Part shown: one piece after another, positions 1 through 10,940 of the stretch | How the letters are laid out: the number at the start of each line of letters is the position of its first letter | Position numbering within the stretch: the first letter of the stretch is position 1 | NCBI RefSeq assembly: GCF_002860405.1 | Contig: NZ_NMWV01000014.1 | Coordinates: forward strand, 1-64,000 | DNA from: Bifidobacterium imperatoris | GTDB taxonomy: Bacteria; Actinomycetota; Actinomycetes; Actinomycetales; Bifidobacteriaceae | Reading direction: 5' to 3' | DNA: 64,000 nt | The notes under the pieces: model-generated | What the model was told of the DNA's origin: nothing | What the model saw: only the letters and a program-made list of their open reading frames with translations | Database searches by the model: none | Position numbers and translations under genes: made by a program

Positions 1-636
1 ATGCTCTTCCTCGCGGCAGCTATGGCATTGGCATTGGATTCGATGAAGCTGCACGGCACGAAATTCTTCCGCATCTCCACCTTCCTGCCTTACGCAGTGC
101 CCGCCGTGGTCTCCACGTTAATCTGGGGCTTCGTATACGGCGCCAAGTACGGCCTGGTCGGCTCCTTCAACAGCTTCTTCGGCACCCATATCGATGTGTT
201 GAGCTCAGACGTGTTGCTTGCCGCCATCGCAAACATCAACACCTGGGAGTTCACCGGTTACAACATGCTGATCTTCTACAGCTCCCTGTCCACGATTCCG
301 CACAGCTTGTATGAGGCGGCCAGCATCGATGGTGCCTCGGAGTGGCAGATCGTCAAGTCGATCAAACTGCCGGAGTTGAAGGGCTCCCTGGCGATCACGG
401 TGATCTTCTCGATCATCGGTTCGTTCCAGCTGTTCAACGAACCGAGCATTTTGCAGAACATGGTGCCGGGCAACGCGATCACCACGTACTACACGCCGAA
501 CATGTACGCGTACAACCTGAGCTTCTCCGGCAACCAGTCAAATTACGCCGCAGCATTGGCCATCGTCATGGCCGTGATCACTATGGCCATCGCCTACGCG
601 GTCCAGCTCAACAGCATGAAGGAGCAGATGAAGTGA
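1..636 (+). CDS. Carbohydrate ABC transporter permease, MalF type (5'-truncated by window edge)
   Basis: Inner-membrane permease of a CUT1-family sugar importer. The visible 211 residues hold several hydrophobic helices and the EAA cytoplasmic loop that contacts the ATPase (residues about 105-125, EAASIDGASEWQIVKSIKLP). The window starts inside the gene: MalF-type permeases are about 300 residues and this copy lacks the first helices, so the first ATG here is probably internal. It is followed after 58 bp by the partner permease and then by a GH42 beta-galactosidase, so the substrate is probably a galactose-containing oligosaccharide. No ATPase gene is seen; bifidobacterial CUT1 systems often share an MsmK-type ATPase encoded elsewhere (family knowledge). 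Confidence 0.9.
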   Translation: MLFLAAAMALALDSMKLHGTKFFRISTFLPYAVPAVVSTLIWGFVYGAKYGLVGSFNSFFGTHIDVLSSDVLLAAIANINTWEFTGYNMLIFYSSLSTIPHSLYEAASIDGASEWQIVKSIKLPELKGSLAITVIFSIIGSFQLFNEPSILQNMVPGNAITTYYTPNMYAYNLSFSGNQSNYAAALAIVMAVITMAIAYAVQLNSMKEQMK

Positions 637-694
637 TGCGCCGGATGCTGATTGCTGAAATGACTGTGACTGTAATTGTGAAGGAGCGTGCGTG

Positions 695-1693
695 ATGAGT
701 GCAGCAACAAGTGCCCGTCTGACCGAGGCGGAATTGAGGGCCCAGGAGAAGGCCGCCAAAAGGGCCGAGAAGGAACGTCAGAAGCGTATCGCTCGCGATG
801 AGGCTGCTGAGCGCAAGCGCAGCGAGAAGGCCGGCTTCGCGAACGTGAATAACCCGCGTCGTTCCACCCTGATGACCATCCTATGCGCCATCTTCGCGGT
901 CTACTGCCTCTTCCCGTTCGTCTACCTGGCGATCAACGCCACGAAGACCCAGGCCGACTTCACCAGTACGTTCGGTCTCGGCTTCGGTAAGACCTTTGCT
1001 CTGTGGGACAACATCGTCACTGTGTTCACCTATCAGGGTGGCATCTTCGGCCGCTGGCTGATCAACACCCTGCTTTACGTGGTGGTGGGCGCAGGCGGTG
1101 CAACCTTGCTGGCTATCATGGGCGGCTATGCACTGGCCAAGTTCCGCTTCCCGGGCCGCAAGGCCGTGTTCGCGGTGATCATCGGCTCCATCTCCGTGCC
1201 GGGCATCGCCTTGGCCGTGCCGCAGTTCCTCCTGTTCGCCAAGCTGGGTTTGACCAACACCCCGTGGGCTATGATTATCCCGTCCTTGATCTCCCCGTTC
1301 GGCCTGTACCTCATGTGGATTTTCTCCGAGCAGGCCGTGCCGACCGAGTTGCTGGAAGCCGCCCGCGTGGATGGTGCAAGCGAGTTCCGCACGTTCTGGA
1401 CCATCAGCTTGCCGCTGCTGGCTCCCGGTATTGTGACCACCGCTCTGTTCACCATCGTGGCCACTTGGAACAACTACTTCCTGCCATTGATCATGTTGAA
1501 GGATGCTGATTGGTACCCGCTGACCATTGGTCTGAACCAATGGAAGGACCAGGCGTCCACCGCTGGTGGCCAGGCCATCCAGAATCTGGTGATCACGGGC
1601 TCGCTGATCACGATCATTCCGCTGGTCATCGCCTTCCTGTGCCTGCAGAAGTACTGGCAGTCCGGCCTCGCCGCAGGAGCCGTCAAGGAGTAA
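695..1693 (+). CDS. Carbohydrate ABC transporter permease, MalG type
   Basis: Second permease of the CUT1 importer, 332 residues. A charged, Arg/Lys/Glu-rich cytoplasmic N-terminus of about 50 residues precedes the first helix; this is longer than in typical MalG proteins. The EAA loop is visible around residues 215-240 (EAARVDGASEFRTFW). The ATG at 695 is chosen because AAGGAG lies 8 nt upstream; a GTG directly before it (692) is in frame. It lies 1 codon-scale gap before the GH42 gene (stop 1693, next start 1697), which indicates one transcript. Substrate inferred from the neighbours as beta-galactosides. Confidence 0.93.
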   Translation: MSAATSARLTEAELRAQEKAAKRAEKERQKRIARDEAAERKRSEKAGFANVNNPRRSTLMTILCAIFAVYCLFPFVYLAINATKTQADFTSTFGLGFGKTFALWDNIVTVFTYQGGIFGRWLINTLLYVVVGAGGATLLAIMGGYALAKFRFPGRKAVFAVIIGSISVPGIALAVPQFLLFAKLGLTNTPWAMIIPSLISPFGLYLMWIFSEQAVPTELLEAARVDGASEFRTFWTISLPLLAPGIVTTALFTIVATWNNYFLPLIMLKDADWYPLTIGLNQWKDQASTAGGQAIQNLVITGSLITIIPLVIAFLCLQKYWQSGLAAGAVKE

Positions 1694-3778
<2,085 letters not shown>

Positions 3779-3849
3779 AGGCTGTGCGTAGGTGCGCTGT
3801 GCATATGTGCGGCGCAAGACCATAAGTCTATAAATACTGTCTCCTGCTC

Positions 3850-3896
3850 AAAGGCTGGGATTGTCGGAACCATTTTCGACAACCCCAGCCTTTTTC
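3850..3896 (+). terminator. Rho-independent terminator after the GH42 gene
   Basis: A stem of about 15 bp (AAGGCTGGG-TTGTCG pairing with CGACAA-CCCAGCC, with one bulge) has a loop of about 10 nt and is followed by TTTTT. It closes the permease-permease-GH42 transcript and separates it from the binding-protein genes. Confidence 0.88.
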
Positions 3897-4012
3897 GTAC
3901 GGTTCTGCATTGGCTGGAGCGTAGAGCTGCGCATGAGCATAAGCGGCCTAATGGCGCAAAATACCTGTAGCAGATTGTGGGTGAGGTAAATGTTTACTGG
4001 AAAATAGGTTAT

Positions 4013-4083
4013 GTTTACGATAACACGCCGAGCGTAATTGTTTGCCAATACTGGACTCCTGTGTATACTGATAAATGTTATCG
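4013..4083 (+). promoter_or_regulatory. Promoter and two dyads upstream of the sugar-binding protein
   Basis: A sigma-70-type promoter is visible: TTGCCA (4042-4047), 16 bp, TATACT (4064-4069). Upstream at 4013-4024 lies GTTTACGATAAC, a dyad with a central CG, the architecture of LacI-family operators. A second dyad, GATAAATGTTATC (4070-4083), sits just after the -10 box, where a repressor would block initiation. The LacI-type regulator itself is not in the window. The remaining parts of 3897-4228 show no gene; the untranslated leader is about 150 nt. Confidence 0.6.
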
Positions 4084-4228
4084 CAATCATAGTTTTGGAA
4101 ATGGCGAGAGGAGCCACTTCTCGAGGTTGAGGAGAATTCCAAGGAGTTTGAATCAATCAGAAGCGATGATTGCGAACGACAAACATATTTGGATCGTTCT
4201 GGACGATTCGAGGAAGGAGAACAGAACG

Positions 4229-5572
4229 ATGAAGTTCACTACCGCCAAGAAGGCCATCGCTCTCACAGGCGCAGTTGCCATGCTGGTGTCCGTCGCTGCT
4301 TGCGGTTCCGACAGCGCTGGCTCTCAGCCGGAACAGGAAAAGGATGTACAGGAAATCACCGTGTGGGCTTGGGAGCCTACGCTGACCCAGGTTGCCAAGG
4401 ACTTCACGAAGAAGACCGGCATTAAGGTCGATCTGAAGAACGTCGGCACCAACACCAAGGAATACACTCAGCTTGATAACGCCATCGAGGCCGGCAACGG
4501 CGCTCCGGATGTGGCTCAGGTCGAGTACTACGCCATCCCGCAGTACGCCATCAAGGGCAACCTGCTGGACATCACTGACAAGACCTCCGGCTACTCCGAC
4601 TTCTACACTCCTGGCCCGTGGGCATCCGTGCAGTTCGGTGGCAAGGTTTACGGTCTGCCGATGGATTCCGGCCCAATGGCCTTCTTCTACAACAAGGAAG
4701 TCTTCGACAAGGCCGGTGTTGACGCCGAGCAGATCAAGACTTGGGACGATTACTACGAGGCCGCCAAGAAGATTCACGCTCTGGGCGACAACTACTACAT
4801 CACCTCCGATACCGGTGACGCCGGCTTCTACGATTCCATGACCTGGCTTGCTGGCGGTCAGCCGTTCAAGACCTCCTCCGACGGCACCGAAGTGACCATC
4901 AACCTGACCGGTGATGAGAACGTGCAGAAGTTCAACGAGTTCTGGCAGAAGATGCTGGATGAAGGCCTGCTTGACACCAAGACTGCTGGCTGGTCTGAGG
5001 ATTGGTTCAAGGGCATGGTTGACGGCACCATCGCCTCCCTGCTCACCGGTGCTTGGATGCCTGCAAACCTTGCTAACTCCGCTGCTGGTGGCGCTGGCAA
5101 GTGGCGTGTGACCCAGATGCCGACCGCTGACGGCTCCGCAACCAACTCCGAGAATGGTGGTTCTTCGCTGGCCGTGCTGTCTTCCTCCAAGAAGGCTGAC
5201 GCTGCCTACAAGTTCATCGAGTACGCTAACCACGGCGATGGCGTGGCCACCCGTGTGGCTGGCGGCGCATTCCCGGCTGACAAGGCTTCCATGGAATCCG
5301 ATTCCTTCAAGAACGCCACCACCGTGAAGAACTCCGATGGTGAGGATGTGGACTACTTCGGTGGTCAGAAGTACAACGAGGTTCTTGCTCAGGCTGCTGA
5401 GAACGTCTCCTCCGACTACCAGTTCCTGCCGTTCGAGGTCAAGGCTCGCACCATCTTCGGCGACTATGTTGGCAAGTCCTACACTGGCGATCAGAAGCTC
5501 TCTGACGGTGTCGCTGCTTGGCAGAAGGCACTGCAGGATTACGGCAAGGATCAGGGCTTCACTGTGAAGTAA
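4229..5572 (+). CDS. Sugar ABC transporter substrate-binding lipoprotein
   Basis: Extracytoplasmic binding protein of the CUT1 importer, 447 residues. The ATG at 4229 is chosen over upstream in-frame ATGs because it has AGGAAGGAG 9 nt upstream and starts a lipoprotein signal peptide (Lys-rich start, hydrophobic core, lipobox SVAAC with Cys about residue 23). The mature part carries the family 1 binding-protein pattern (ITVWAWEP, then WYKGL-like DSGPMAFFYNKEVF around residues 145-165). It has its own promoter and terminator and is probably strongly expressed, since binding proteins are needed in excess of permeases. Ligand inferred as a beta-galactoside from the GH42 neighbour; related to beta-1,6-galactobioside-binding proteins of bifidobacteria by arrangement only. 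Confidence 0.92.
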   Translation: MKFTTAKKAIALTGAVAMLVSVAACGSDSAGSQPEQEKDVQEITVWAWEPTLTQVAKDFTKKTGIKVDLKNVGTNTKEYTQLDNAIEAGNGAPDVAQVEYYAIPQYAIKGNLLDITDKTSGYSDFYTPGPWASVQFGGKVYGLPMDSGPMAFFYNKEVFDKAGVDAEQIKTWDDYYEAAKKIHALGDNYYITSDTGDAGFYDSMTWLAGGQPFKTSSDGTEVTINLTGDENVQKFNEFWQKMLDEGLLDTKTAGWSEDWFKGMVDGTIASLLTGAWMPANLANSAAGGAGKWRVTQMPTADGSATNSENGGSSLAVLSSSKKADAAYKFIEYANHGDGVATRVAGGAFPADKASMESDSFKNATTVKNSDGEDVDYFGGQKYNEVLAQAAENVSSDYQFLPFEVKARTIFGDYVGKSYTGDQKLSDGVAAWQKALQDYGKDQGFTVK

Positions 5573-5606
5573 GCTCCACGTCTGAGTCTCATTCATAACT
5601 GACTGC

Positions 5607-5642
5607 AAAAGCTCCGAGTGCATTATGCACCCGGAGCTTTAC
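5607..5642 (+). terminator. Terminator after the sugar-binding protein gene
   Basis: A GC-rich stem (AAAGCTCCG and GTGCA pairing with TGCAC and CGGAGCTTT, one bulge) around a short loop ends in CTTTA. There is a T-rich tail but no long T run. It isolates the first binding-protein gene from its paralogue. Confidence 0.75.
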
Positions 5643-5719
5643 TTATGCTCTCATGCTCTTGTCAAGGAATACATGATGCAGAATGATTCGAGCGCAGACA
5701 TACTAGTAGACTCGGCACT

Positions 5720-7141
5720 ATGAGTTTGATTGACCGGCGAATCAGAAGGATGGCAGCCGCAGCAGTGGCCGCCATCCTTTCCGTATCCCTCGCATCATGC
5801 GGGCAAGCCACCCAAGATAATCGCACTGAAATCACAGTGTGGAGCTGGGAGCCCAGCATGGGCAAGGTCATCAGTCGATTCGAAAAAGCCAATCCAGACA
5901 TCAAAGTCAATTGGACGAACATCTCCGGCTACAACAATCTCAACACCGCCATCCAAGACGGCTACGGCACTCCAGACGTGGCACAAATCGAATATTATGC
6001 ACTGCCGCAGTATGAGGTTTCCGGCCAGTTACTGGACCTGACCGACCGCATCGGTTCCGATTACGCGAACTTCTTTACCCTTGGTACATGGTCTTCCGTA
6101 CAGCTTGCCGGCCGCACGTATGGTCTGCCGATGGATTCCGGCCCGATGGGATTCTTCTATAACCAGGACGTATTCGAGCAGGCCGGCGTGGATGCCACTC
6201 AGATTAAGACTTGGGACGACTATTACGAAGCAGCAAAAAGACTCAAGGACATCGGCGTATATATTGCAGCCGATGCCGGCGACGGCAGTTTCTACGATGC
6301 GATGATCTGGCTCGCAGGCGGCCAACCATTCCACACATCGTCAGACGGTAAAACCGTGACCATTGATTTGAGTCATGATGCAGGCACGCAACGTTTCACT
6401 GCATTCTGGCAGAAGATGATTGACGAAGGCTTAGTGGACACCACTTCGGCTACATGGTCCAGCCGATGGAAAAGCCGCGTAGGCAACGGCACCATTGCCT
6501 CCGTATTCATGGGAGCATGGATGCCGTCGATGCTGCTATCCAATGTGCCGGGCGCGGCAGGCTTGTGGCGCGTGACCACCATGCCCACATATGACGGCAA
6601 CCCAACCAATGCGGAAAGTGGCGGCTCGGCGCTCGCCGTGCTGCAACTCACACGCAAACCGGATGCAGCATACCGATTCGTGGATTTCGTCACCCATGAC
6701 ACGCAAGGCATCAGTGCGCGCGTGGCAGGCGGCGCATTCCCCGCGGATTATGCGACGCTGAACTCCGAGGATTTTTTGGACAAAACCACTATCACCAATG
6801 AGAGTGGCATGGAAATCCCATATTTTGGCGGGCAGAAATTCAACCGTGTGCTTTCCGAGGCTGCCGAAGATGTATCTGTGGGATACCAGTATCTGCCATT
6901 CGAGGTGTATGCGCGCAGTGATTTTGAAACCACAGTGGGCAAAGCATACAAATGGTCGAGCAGTTTCCAAGCGTACCAGCGCAGACAGGCCGCCATTGAT
7001 CTGGGATGGAAGGACGAAGACGGCAATCCATTGCAGCCTTTGGAAGACCCGGGTAAAAAGGTGAGCCTTGAAGATGGCCTAACCCAATGGCAGAAAGATC
7101 TGAAGGAATACGGCTTCAATCAAGGCTTCACCATTAAATAG
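5720..7141 (+). CDS. Second sugar-binding lipoprotein, paralogue of the upstream gene
   Basis: A 473-residue extracytoplasmic binding protein that aligns along its whole length with the protein encoded at 4229-5572 (shared TVWSWEP/TVWAWEP, VAQ-EYYA-PQY, YGLPMDSGPM, FNQGFTIK/KDQGFTVK). It has a lipobox (SLASC, Cys about residue 27). It differs by an insertion of about 30 residues before the C-terminus (after GKAYK) and by less biased codon use, suggesting lower expression or a different ligand. No ribosome-binding site precedes the ATG; TAGACT at 5707-5712 ends 7 nt before it, so the transcript may be leaderless. It probably shares the permeases at the left end, which is inference. Confidence 0.88.
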   Translation: MSLIDRRIRRMAAAAVAAILSVSLASCGQATQDNRTEITVWSWEPSMGKVISRFEKANPDIKVNWTNISGYNNLNTAIQDGYGTPDVAQIEYYALPQYEVSGQLLDLTDRIGSDYANFFTLGTWSSVQLAGRTYGLPMDSGPMGFFYNQDVFEQAGVDATQIKTWDDYYEAAKRLKDIGVYIAADAGDGSFYDAMIWLAGGQPFHTSSDGKTVTIDLSHDAGTQRFTAFWQKMIDEGLVDTTSATWSSRWKSRVGNGTIASVFMGAWMPSMLLSNVPGAAGLWRVTTMPTYDGNPTNAESGGSALAVLQLTRKPDAAYRFVDFVTHDTQGISARVAGGAFPADYATLNSEDFLDKTTITNESGMEIPYFGGQKFNRVLSEAAEDVSVGYQYLPFEVYARSDFETTVGKAYKWSSSFQAYQRRQAAIDLGWKDEDGNPLQPLEDPGKKVSLEDGLTQWQKDLKEYGFNQGFTIK

Positions 7142-7194
7142 CGGTGGCGGGGCGGCGATAGACGGTCTGCTGTTTTTCCTACCATGCTTATTCC

Positions 7195-7302
7195 TTTGTA
7201 TGTTCGCGTGGTCACGTACTCCGCGCGAACATACAGAGGAAATTGGCTACGAAAATGTTTGTATGTTCGCGCAGCATCTGTCAGTTGCGCGAACATACAA
7301 AC
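7195..7302. repeat. Two tandem hairpins between convergent genes
   Basis: Two hairpins share the same stem sequence. The first has perfect 12-bp arms (TGTATGTTCGCG at 7197-7208 and its complement at 7224-7235). The second has perfect 16-bp arms (GTTTGTATGTTCGCGC at 7257-7272 and its complement at 7287-7302). They lie between the convergent binding-protein and coaX genes. They may stop transcription from either side, but the T-runs are weak, so they could equally be a REP-like repeat. Confidence 0.8.
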
Positions 7303-7316
7303 GATTCGGTTGGTAG

Positions 7317-8096
7317 CTAGCGCACGTTGCGCGCGTAAATGTGCGCCATGCCCTTAAAAATCAAGTCCGGGTCGTACACGTCGATGAGTTCGGTGTCGTC
7401 GGCAAACACGCGGCCCAGGCCACCGGTGGCGATCACCTTGAAATCCTCGCCGTCAAGCTCTTTGCGGAACTGGTTGATGGTGCGCTCCACGCCACCCAGG
7501 AACGTGTAATACAGGCCTGCCTGCATACAAGTCTTGGTATTCGTGCCCAAAATCGTAGACGGCCGGGTGATTTCCACTTCCGGCAGCTGCGCGGTATCGC
7601 CCCACAACGCCGCAGCGCCTGTGCGAATGCCGGTGGTAATCACACCGGAATCAATCACGCCGCGAGCATCCACATGCGTGAATGTGGTCGCTGTGCCGAA
7701 ATCGGCCACCAGCACTGGGCCGCCGTATTCGTTATAAGCACCGGCGCAATCGGCCAGAATGTCCGCGCCGAGCGATTTCGGATCATCCACGCGCACGTTC
7801 ATGCCGGTTTTGATGCCAGGGCCAATCACCATCGGCTCAATATCGAGAAACTTGATAATTGATGAGCGGAAGGAATGCATCACCTTCGGTACCACCGAGC
7901 AGATGATCACATCGTCCACATCGCGCGGAGTGAAACCGCTCATTCTCAGGAATTCGGTCAAAAACAGACCATATTCGTCTGATGTATGGTTCGCCTTGGA
8001 CGTGATACGATACGTGCCCACATTGGTGCGGCCCGTCTCACCATCCAAAAACCCGATCACAATATTCGTATTGCCGATATCAACGGCGACCAGCAT
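7317..8096 (-). CDS. coaX: Type III pantothenate kinase
   Basis: Cytoplasmic enzyme of 259 residues that phosphorylates pantothenate in the first step of coenzyme A synthesis. It shows the type III (ASKHA-fold) motifs: DIGNTN at residues 6-11 for phosphate binding, the GADILADCAGA motif in the middle, and DFGTATTF close behind it, then TTGIRTGAAAL. Length fits CoaX (about 255). The start has GGAGGG about 8 nt upstream. It stands alone, convergent with the sugar-binding gene and divergent from the next importer operon. Confidence 0.96.
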   Translation of the reverse strand: MLVAVDIGNTNIVIGFLDGETGRTNVGTYRITSKANHTSDEYGLFLTEFLRMSGFTPRDVDDVIICSVVPKVMHSFRSSIIKFLDIEPMVIGPGIKTGMNVRVDDPKSLGADILADCAGAYNEYGGPVLVADFGTATTFTHVDARGVIDSGVITTGIRTGAAALWGDTAQLPEVEITRPSTILGTNTKTCMQAGLYYTFLGGVERTINQFRKELDGEDFKVIATGGLGRVFADDTELIDVYDPDLIFKGMAHIYARNVR

Positions 8097-8237
8097 GATA
8101 ACCCTCCAGCGTTGAGATGGATTTCACGGCCTCATTCTACGCACCCGCGCCTATGATTGAGCTTCGGTGGTCGACCCGGCTCGGGCGGCCAACCGATTGC
8201 AATGAATAATTACATAAGGAATGACAGAGGAAGAACT

Positions 8238-9875
8238 ATGTCTCAAGACAATGGTGTGCACGCTCAGGACGGCGCAACCACGGACGCGAGCTTGGCCTCG
8301 CGCGCCAAAAATCCGAAGAAGAACGGCCCGAAATGGTGGCTGATCTCCCTGATTGCCGTCATCGTGGCAGTGGCCGTGGTGATTGGCGTGACCTTGGCAT
8401 ACAGCAAGAAGGATGATTCAGCGAACGTTTCCGCTGGCAACATGTATGCGGACACCGTGACTATCGGCCTCAAACTGGCTCCCACCAACTTGGATATTCG
8501 CAACACCGCAGGCTCCGCATTGGATCAGGTGTTGATCGGCAACGTGTACGAAGGCATTGTGGCCCGCGACTCCAAGAACCAGGTGGCACCCGGTTTGGCC
8601 TCCAGCTGGGAAGAATCCAAGGACGGTCTGACCTACACCTTCCACCTCAACAAGAACATGACCTTCTCCAATGGCGACAAGCTGGATGCTGAGGATGTGG
8701 CATGGTCCATCAACGAGCTCATCGCCAAGCAGTACCATGATGCCGACGCGCTCACTGCGGTAAGCAAAGTGGAAGCCAAGGATGCCGACACTGTGGTCAT
8801 GACGCTCAAAACCCCGAATTCGAACCTGTTGTGGACCCTGACCGGCCGCGCCGGCTTGGTATTCGACAAGGACGCCAAGTATGACCTGAAGACCCAGGCC
8901 GTAGGCTCCGGCCCATACACCGTGGCCAAGTTCGTCGAGAATGATTCCATCACGCTGAAGGCCAACAACAAGTACTGGGGCAAGAACAAGGCCAAGACGC
9001 CGACCATCGTCATCAAGTATCTGGCCGACGATAACGCTGCAGTGAATGCGCTGAAATCCGGTGACGTGCAGGTACTCGCCCCAATCACCGAAACCCTGGC
9101 CGGCCCGTTCAAGTCCGACTCGGCCAAGTACACGGTGAAGGCCGGCAACGGCACTGATAAGTATGTGCTCGGCTTTAATAACGCTTCCGGTTCCAAACTC
9201 GCCGACAAGCGTATCCGCCAGGCCATTCGTTACGCCATTAACCACAAGGAGATTATCGCCTCCCGTGGTGGCGCGGACAAGGCGCTCGGTGGCCCGATCC
9301 CTTCCCTCGACCCCGGTTATGAGGACTTGACCAAGTTGTACCCGTACGATCAGGCCAAGGCCAAATCACTGATGGAGGAAGCCGGTTATTCCGAAAGCAA
9401 TCCACTGGAATTGAGCCTCACCTATGCGAACATTTACGGCACCGAAATCGGCGACCAGTTGCGCTCGCAGCTGAAGCCGATCGGCATTGATCTGAAGGTT
9501 AACGTGGTGGAATTCTCCACTTGGCTGCAGGACGTGTACACCAACCACGATTTCGACATCTCGCTGGTGGACCACAACGAAAGCCACGATTTCTACTCCT
9601 GGGCTGATCCGACCTACTACTTCGGCTACGACAATGCTGAAGTGCAGAAGCTCTACAATGAGGGCGTGGCTGCCACCACTGACAAGGAACGTGACGCCAA
9701 GTTCGCCGAAGCCGCCAAGCTCATTTCCGAAGATGCGCCGGCCGACTGGCTGTTCAACTACCGCATCACCACGGTTGCGGTCAAGGGCGTGAAAGGCTTC
9801 CCGTTCGACCTGAACCAGACCGTCCTACCCCTCTACAACGTGACCTACTCGCTGGCTGAGTTCAGTCAGAAATAG
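8238..9875 (+). CDS. ABC transporter substrate-binding protein, family 5 (oligopeptide/dipeptide type)
   Basis: Extracytoplasmic binding protein of about 545 residues for a Dpp/Opp-type importer. After about 35 polar residues there is one hydrophobic segment (about residues 36-58, WWLISLIAVIVAV...), with no lipobox cysteine, so it seems held by an uncleaved or conventionally cleaved signal rather than as a lipoprotein. Family 5 features follow: GLKLAPTNLDIRN, LASSWEESKDGLTYTFHLNK and PNSNLLWTL. The ATG at 8238 is chosen because AGAGGAAG lies upstream; an in-frame ATG at 8202 is possible. It heads the permease and ATPase genes. Ligand unknown: peptides are the usual ligand, but other solutes are possible. 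Confidence 0.9.
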   Translation: MSQDNGVHAQDGATTDASLASRAKNPKKNGPKWWLISLIAVIVAVAVVIGVTLAYSKKDDSANVSAGNMYADTVTIGLKLAPTNLDIRNTAGSALDQVLIGNVYEGIVARDSKNQVAPGLASSWEESKDGLTYTFHLNKNMTFSNGDKLDAEDVAWSINELIAKQYHDADALTAVSKVEAKDADTVVMTLKTPNSNLLWTLTGRAGLVFDKDAKYDLKTQAVGSGPYTVAKFVENDSITLKANNKYWGKNKAKTPTIVIKYLADDNAAVNALKSGDVQVLAPITETLAGPFKSDSAKYTVKAGNGTDKYVLGFNNASGSKLADKRIRQAIRYAINHKEIIASRGGADKALGGPIPSLDPGYEDLTKLYPYDQAKAKSLMEEAGYSESNPLELSLTYANIYGTEIGDQLRSQLKPIGIDLKVNVVEFSTWLQDVYTNHDFDISLVDHNESHDFYSWADPTYYFGYDNAEVQKLYNEGVAATTDKERDAKFAEAAKLISEDAPADWLFNYRITTVAVKGVKGFPFDLNQTVLPLYNVTYSLAEFSQK

Positions 9876-9886
9876 TGTTATTCCCC

Positions 9887-9933
9887 GGCTCCCCTCTTTG
9901 AGGGGAGCTGTCAGTGTAGCTGACTGAGGGGAG
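9887..9933. repeat. Dispersed CTCCC repeat, copy 1
   Basis: The element has a first hairpin (CTCCCCTC/GAGGGGAG), a second hairpin (GTCAG/CTGAC) and a closing GAGGGGAG that could pair with the first arm instead. It sits between the binding-protein and permease genes of one operon. Five related copies occur in this window (15934, 17386, 29750, 44449, 62017). Confidence 0.85.
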
Positions 9934-9962
9934 TCCAAGATGATGGAGCAAAGGAGCTGCAT

Positions 9963-10940
9963 ATGCGATTTGTGATTCGCCGACTATTGCTGTTTGTAGT
10001 GGCACTGTTCGGCATCTCCATTGTGGTATTCGCAGCGTTGCGCATCCTGCCTGGCGATGTGGCATCCATCATGGCCGGCATCAACGCGCCTGCCAGTCGC
10101 GTGGCACAATTGCGCGAACAGCTTGGCCTGAACCGACCGCTGATTGCGCAATACTTCGATTGGATGGGCGCGCTGGTCACCGGAGATTTTGGTACTTCGA
10201 TTCTGACTGGTCGCTCGGTCACTTCCCTGATCGGTGCGCGCGCCGCCATCACCTTCCCGCTGATTATTCTGGGCCTGCTGATTGCAATGGTCATTGGACT
10301 GCCCCTGGGATGTGCGGCAGTATTGGCGCGTTCGCCTCGCGTACGCGCAGCATTTCATGTATTAGCTATTATTGGCGGCTCTGTGCCTGCATTATGGGGC
10401 GGTTTATTGCTGATTCTGCTGTTCGGCAAAGGCGTTGGGCTCGTCGGTATTCTCCCCTCGCAGGGCTTCCCATTGGACGGCTGGGGCAAACCGGGCAGTG
10501 CGATATTGTCGTTGGTTCTGCCGGCGCTCACGGTCGGCATCATCGTTGGTGCTTCACTGATGCGCTACACGCGTGCGACACTCGGCGACTTGTCCAGCTC
10601 CGGTTACATCGATATGGCCCGCTCCTGCGGCATGACCCGCACTCAAGCGGTGCTCAATGTCGGTCTTCGTCTCGCCATGCCTCAGTTGGTGTCGGTCATC
10701 GGCTTGACTTTCGCATCCATGATTACCGGCGTCATGGTCATCGAAAACCTTTTCGCTTTGCCTGGCATCGGCAATGGACTGGTCACCGACGTAGGCAATC
10801 GCGACCTGATTGCCGTGCAAAGCGAATTGTTCCTGCTCGCCGCATTCTTCCTAGGGATAGGGCTGATTGTGGATGTGCTGCATCGTATTCTCGACCCGCG
10901 TTTGAAGAGCGCCAGCAGTGTTGCGGAGGTGAACGCATGA
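9963..10940 (+). CDS. ABC transporter permease, DppB type
   Basis: First membrane subunit of the peptide-type importer, 325 residues. The N-terminus MRFVIRRLLLFVVALFGIS is the usual DppB opening helix, followed by the periplasmic PGDVAS motif and, near residue 225-255, the EAA-type loop (DMARSCGMTRTQAVLNVGLR). The gene overlaps the next permease by 4 bp (ATGA), which indicates translational coupling. AAAGGAG lies a few nt before the start. Confidence 0.94.
   Translation: MRFVIRRLLLFVVALFGISIVVFAALRILPGDVASIMAGINAPASRVAQLREQLGLNRPLIAQYFDWMGALVTGDFGTSILTGRSVTSLIGARAAITFPLIILGLLIAMVIGLPLGCAAVLARSPRVRAAFHVLAIIGGSVPALWGGLLLILLFGKGVGLVGILPSQGFPLDGWGKPGSAILSLVLPALTVGIIVGASLMRYTRATLGDLSSSGYIDMARSCGMTRTQAVLNVGLRLAMPQLVSVIGLTFASMITGVMVIENLFALPGIGNGLVTDVGNRDLIAVQSELFLLAAFFLGIGLIVDVLHRILDPRLKSASSVAEVNA

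Noticed and set aside
10160..10936. Upstream extension of the DppC-type permease frame
   Set aside because: It lies entirely within the DppB gene in another frame; the ATG at 10937 overlaps the DppB stop in the normal ATGA manner.
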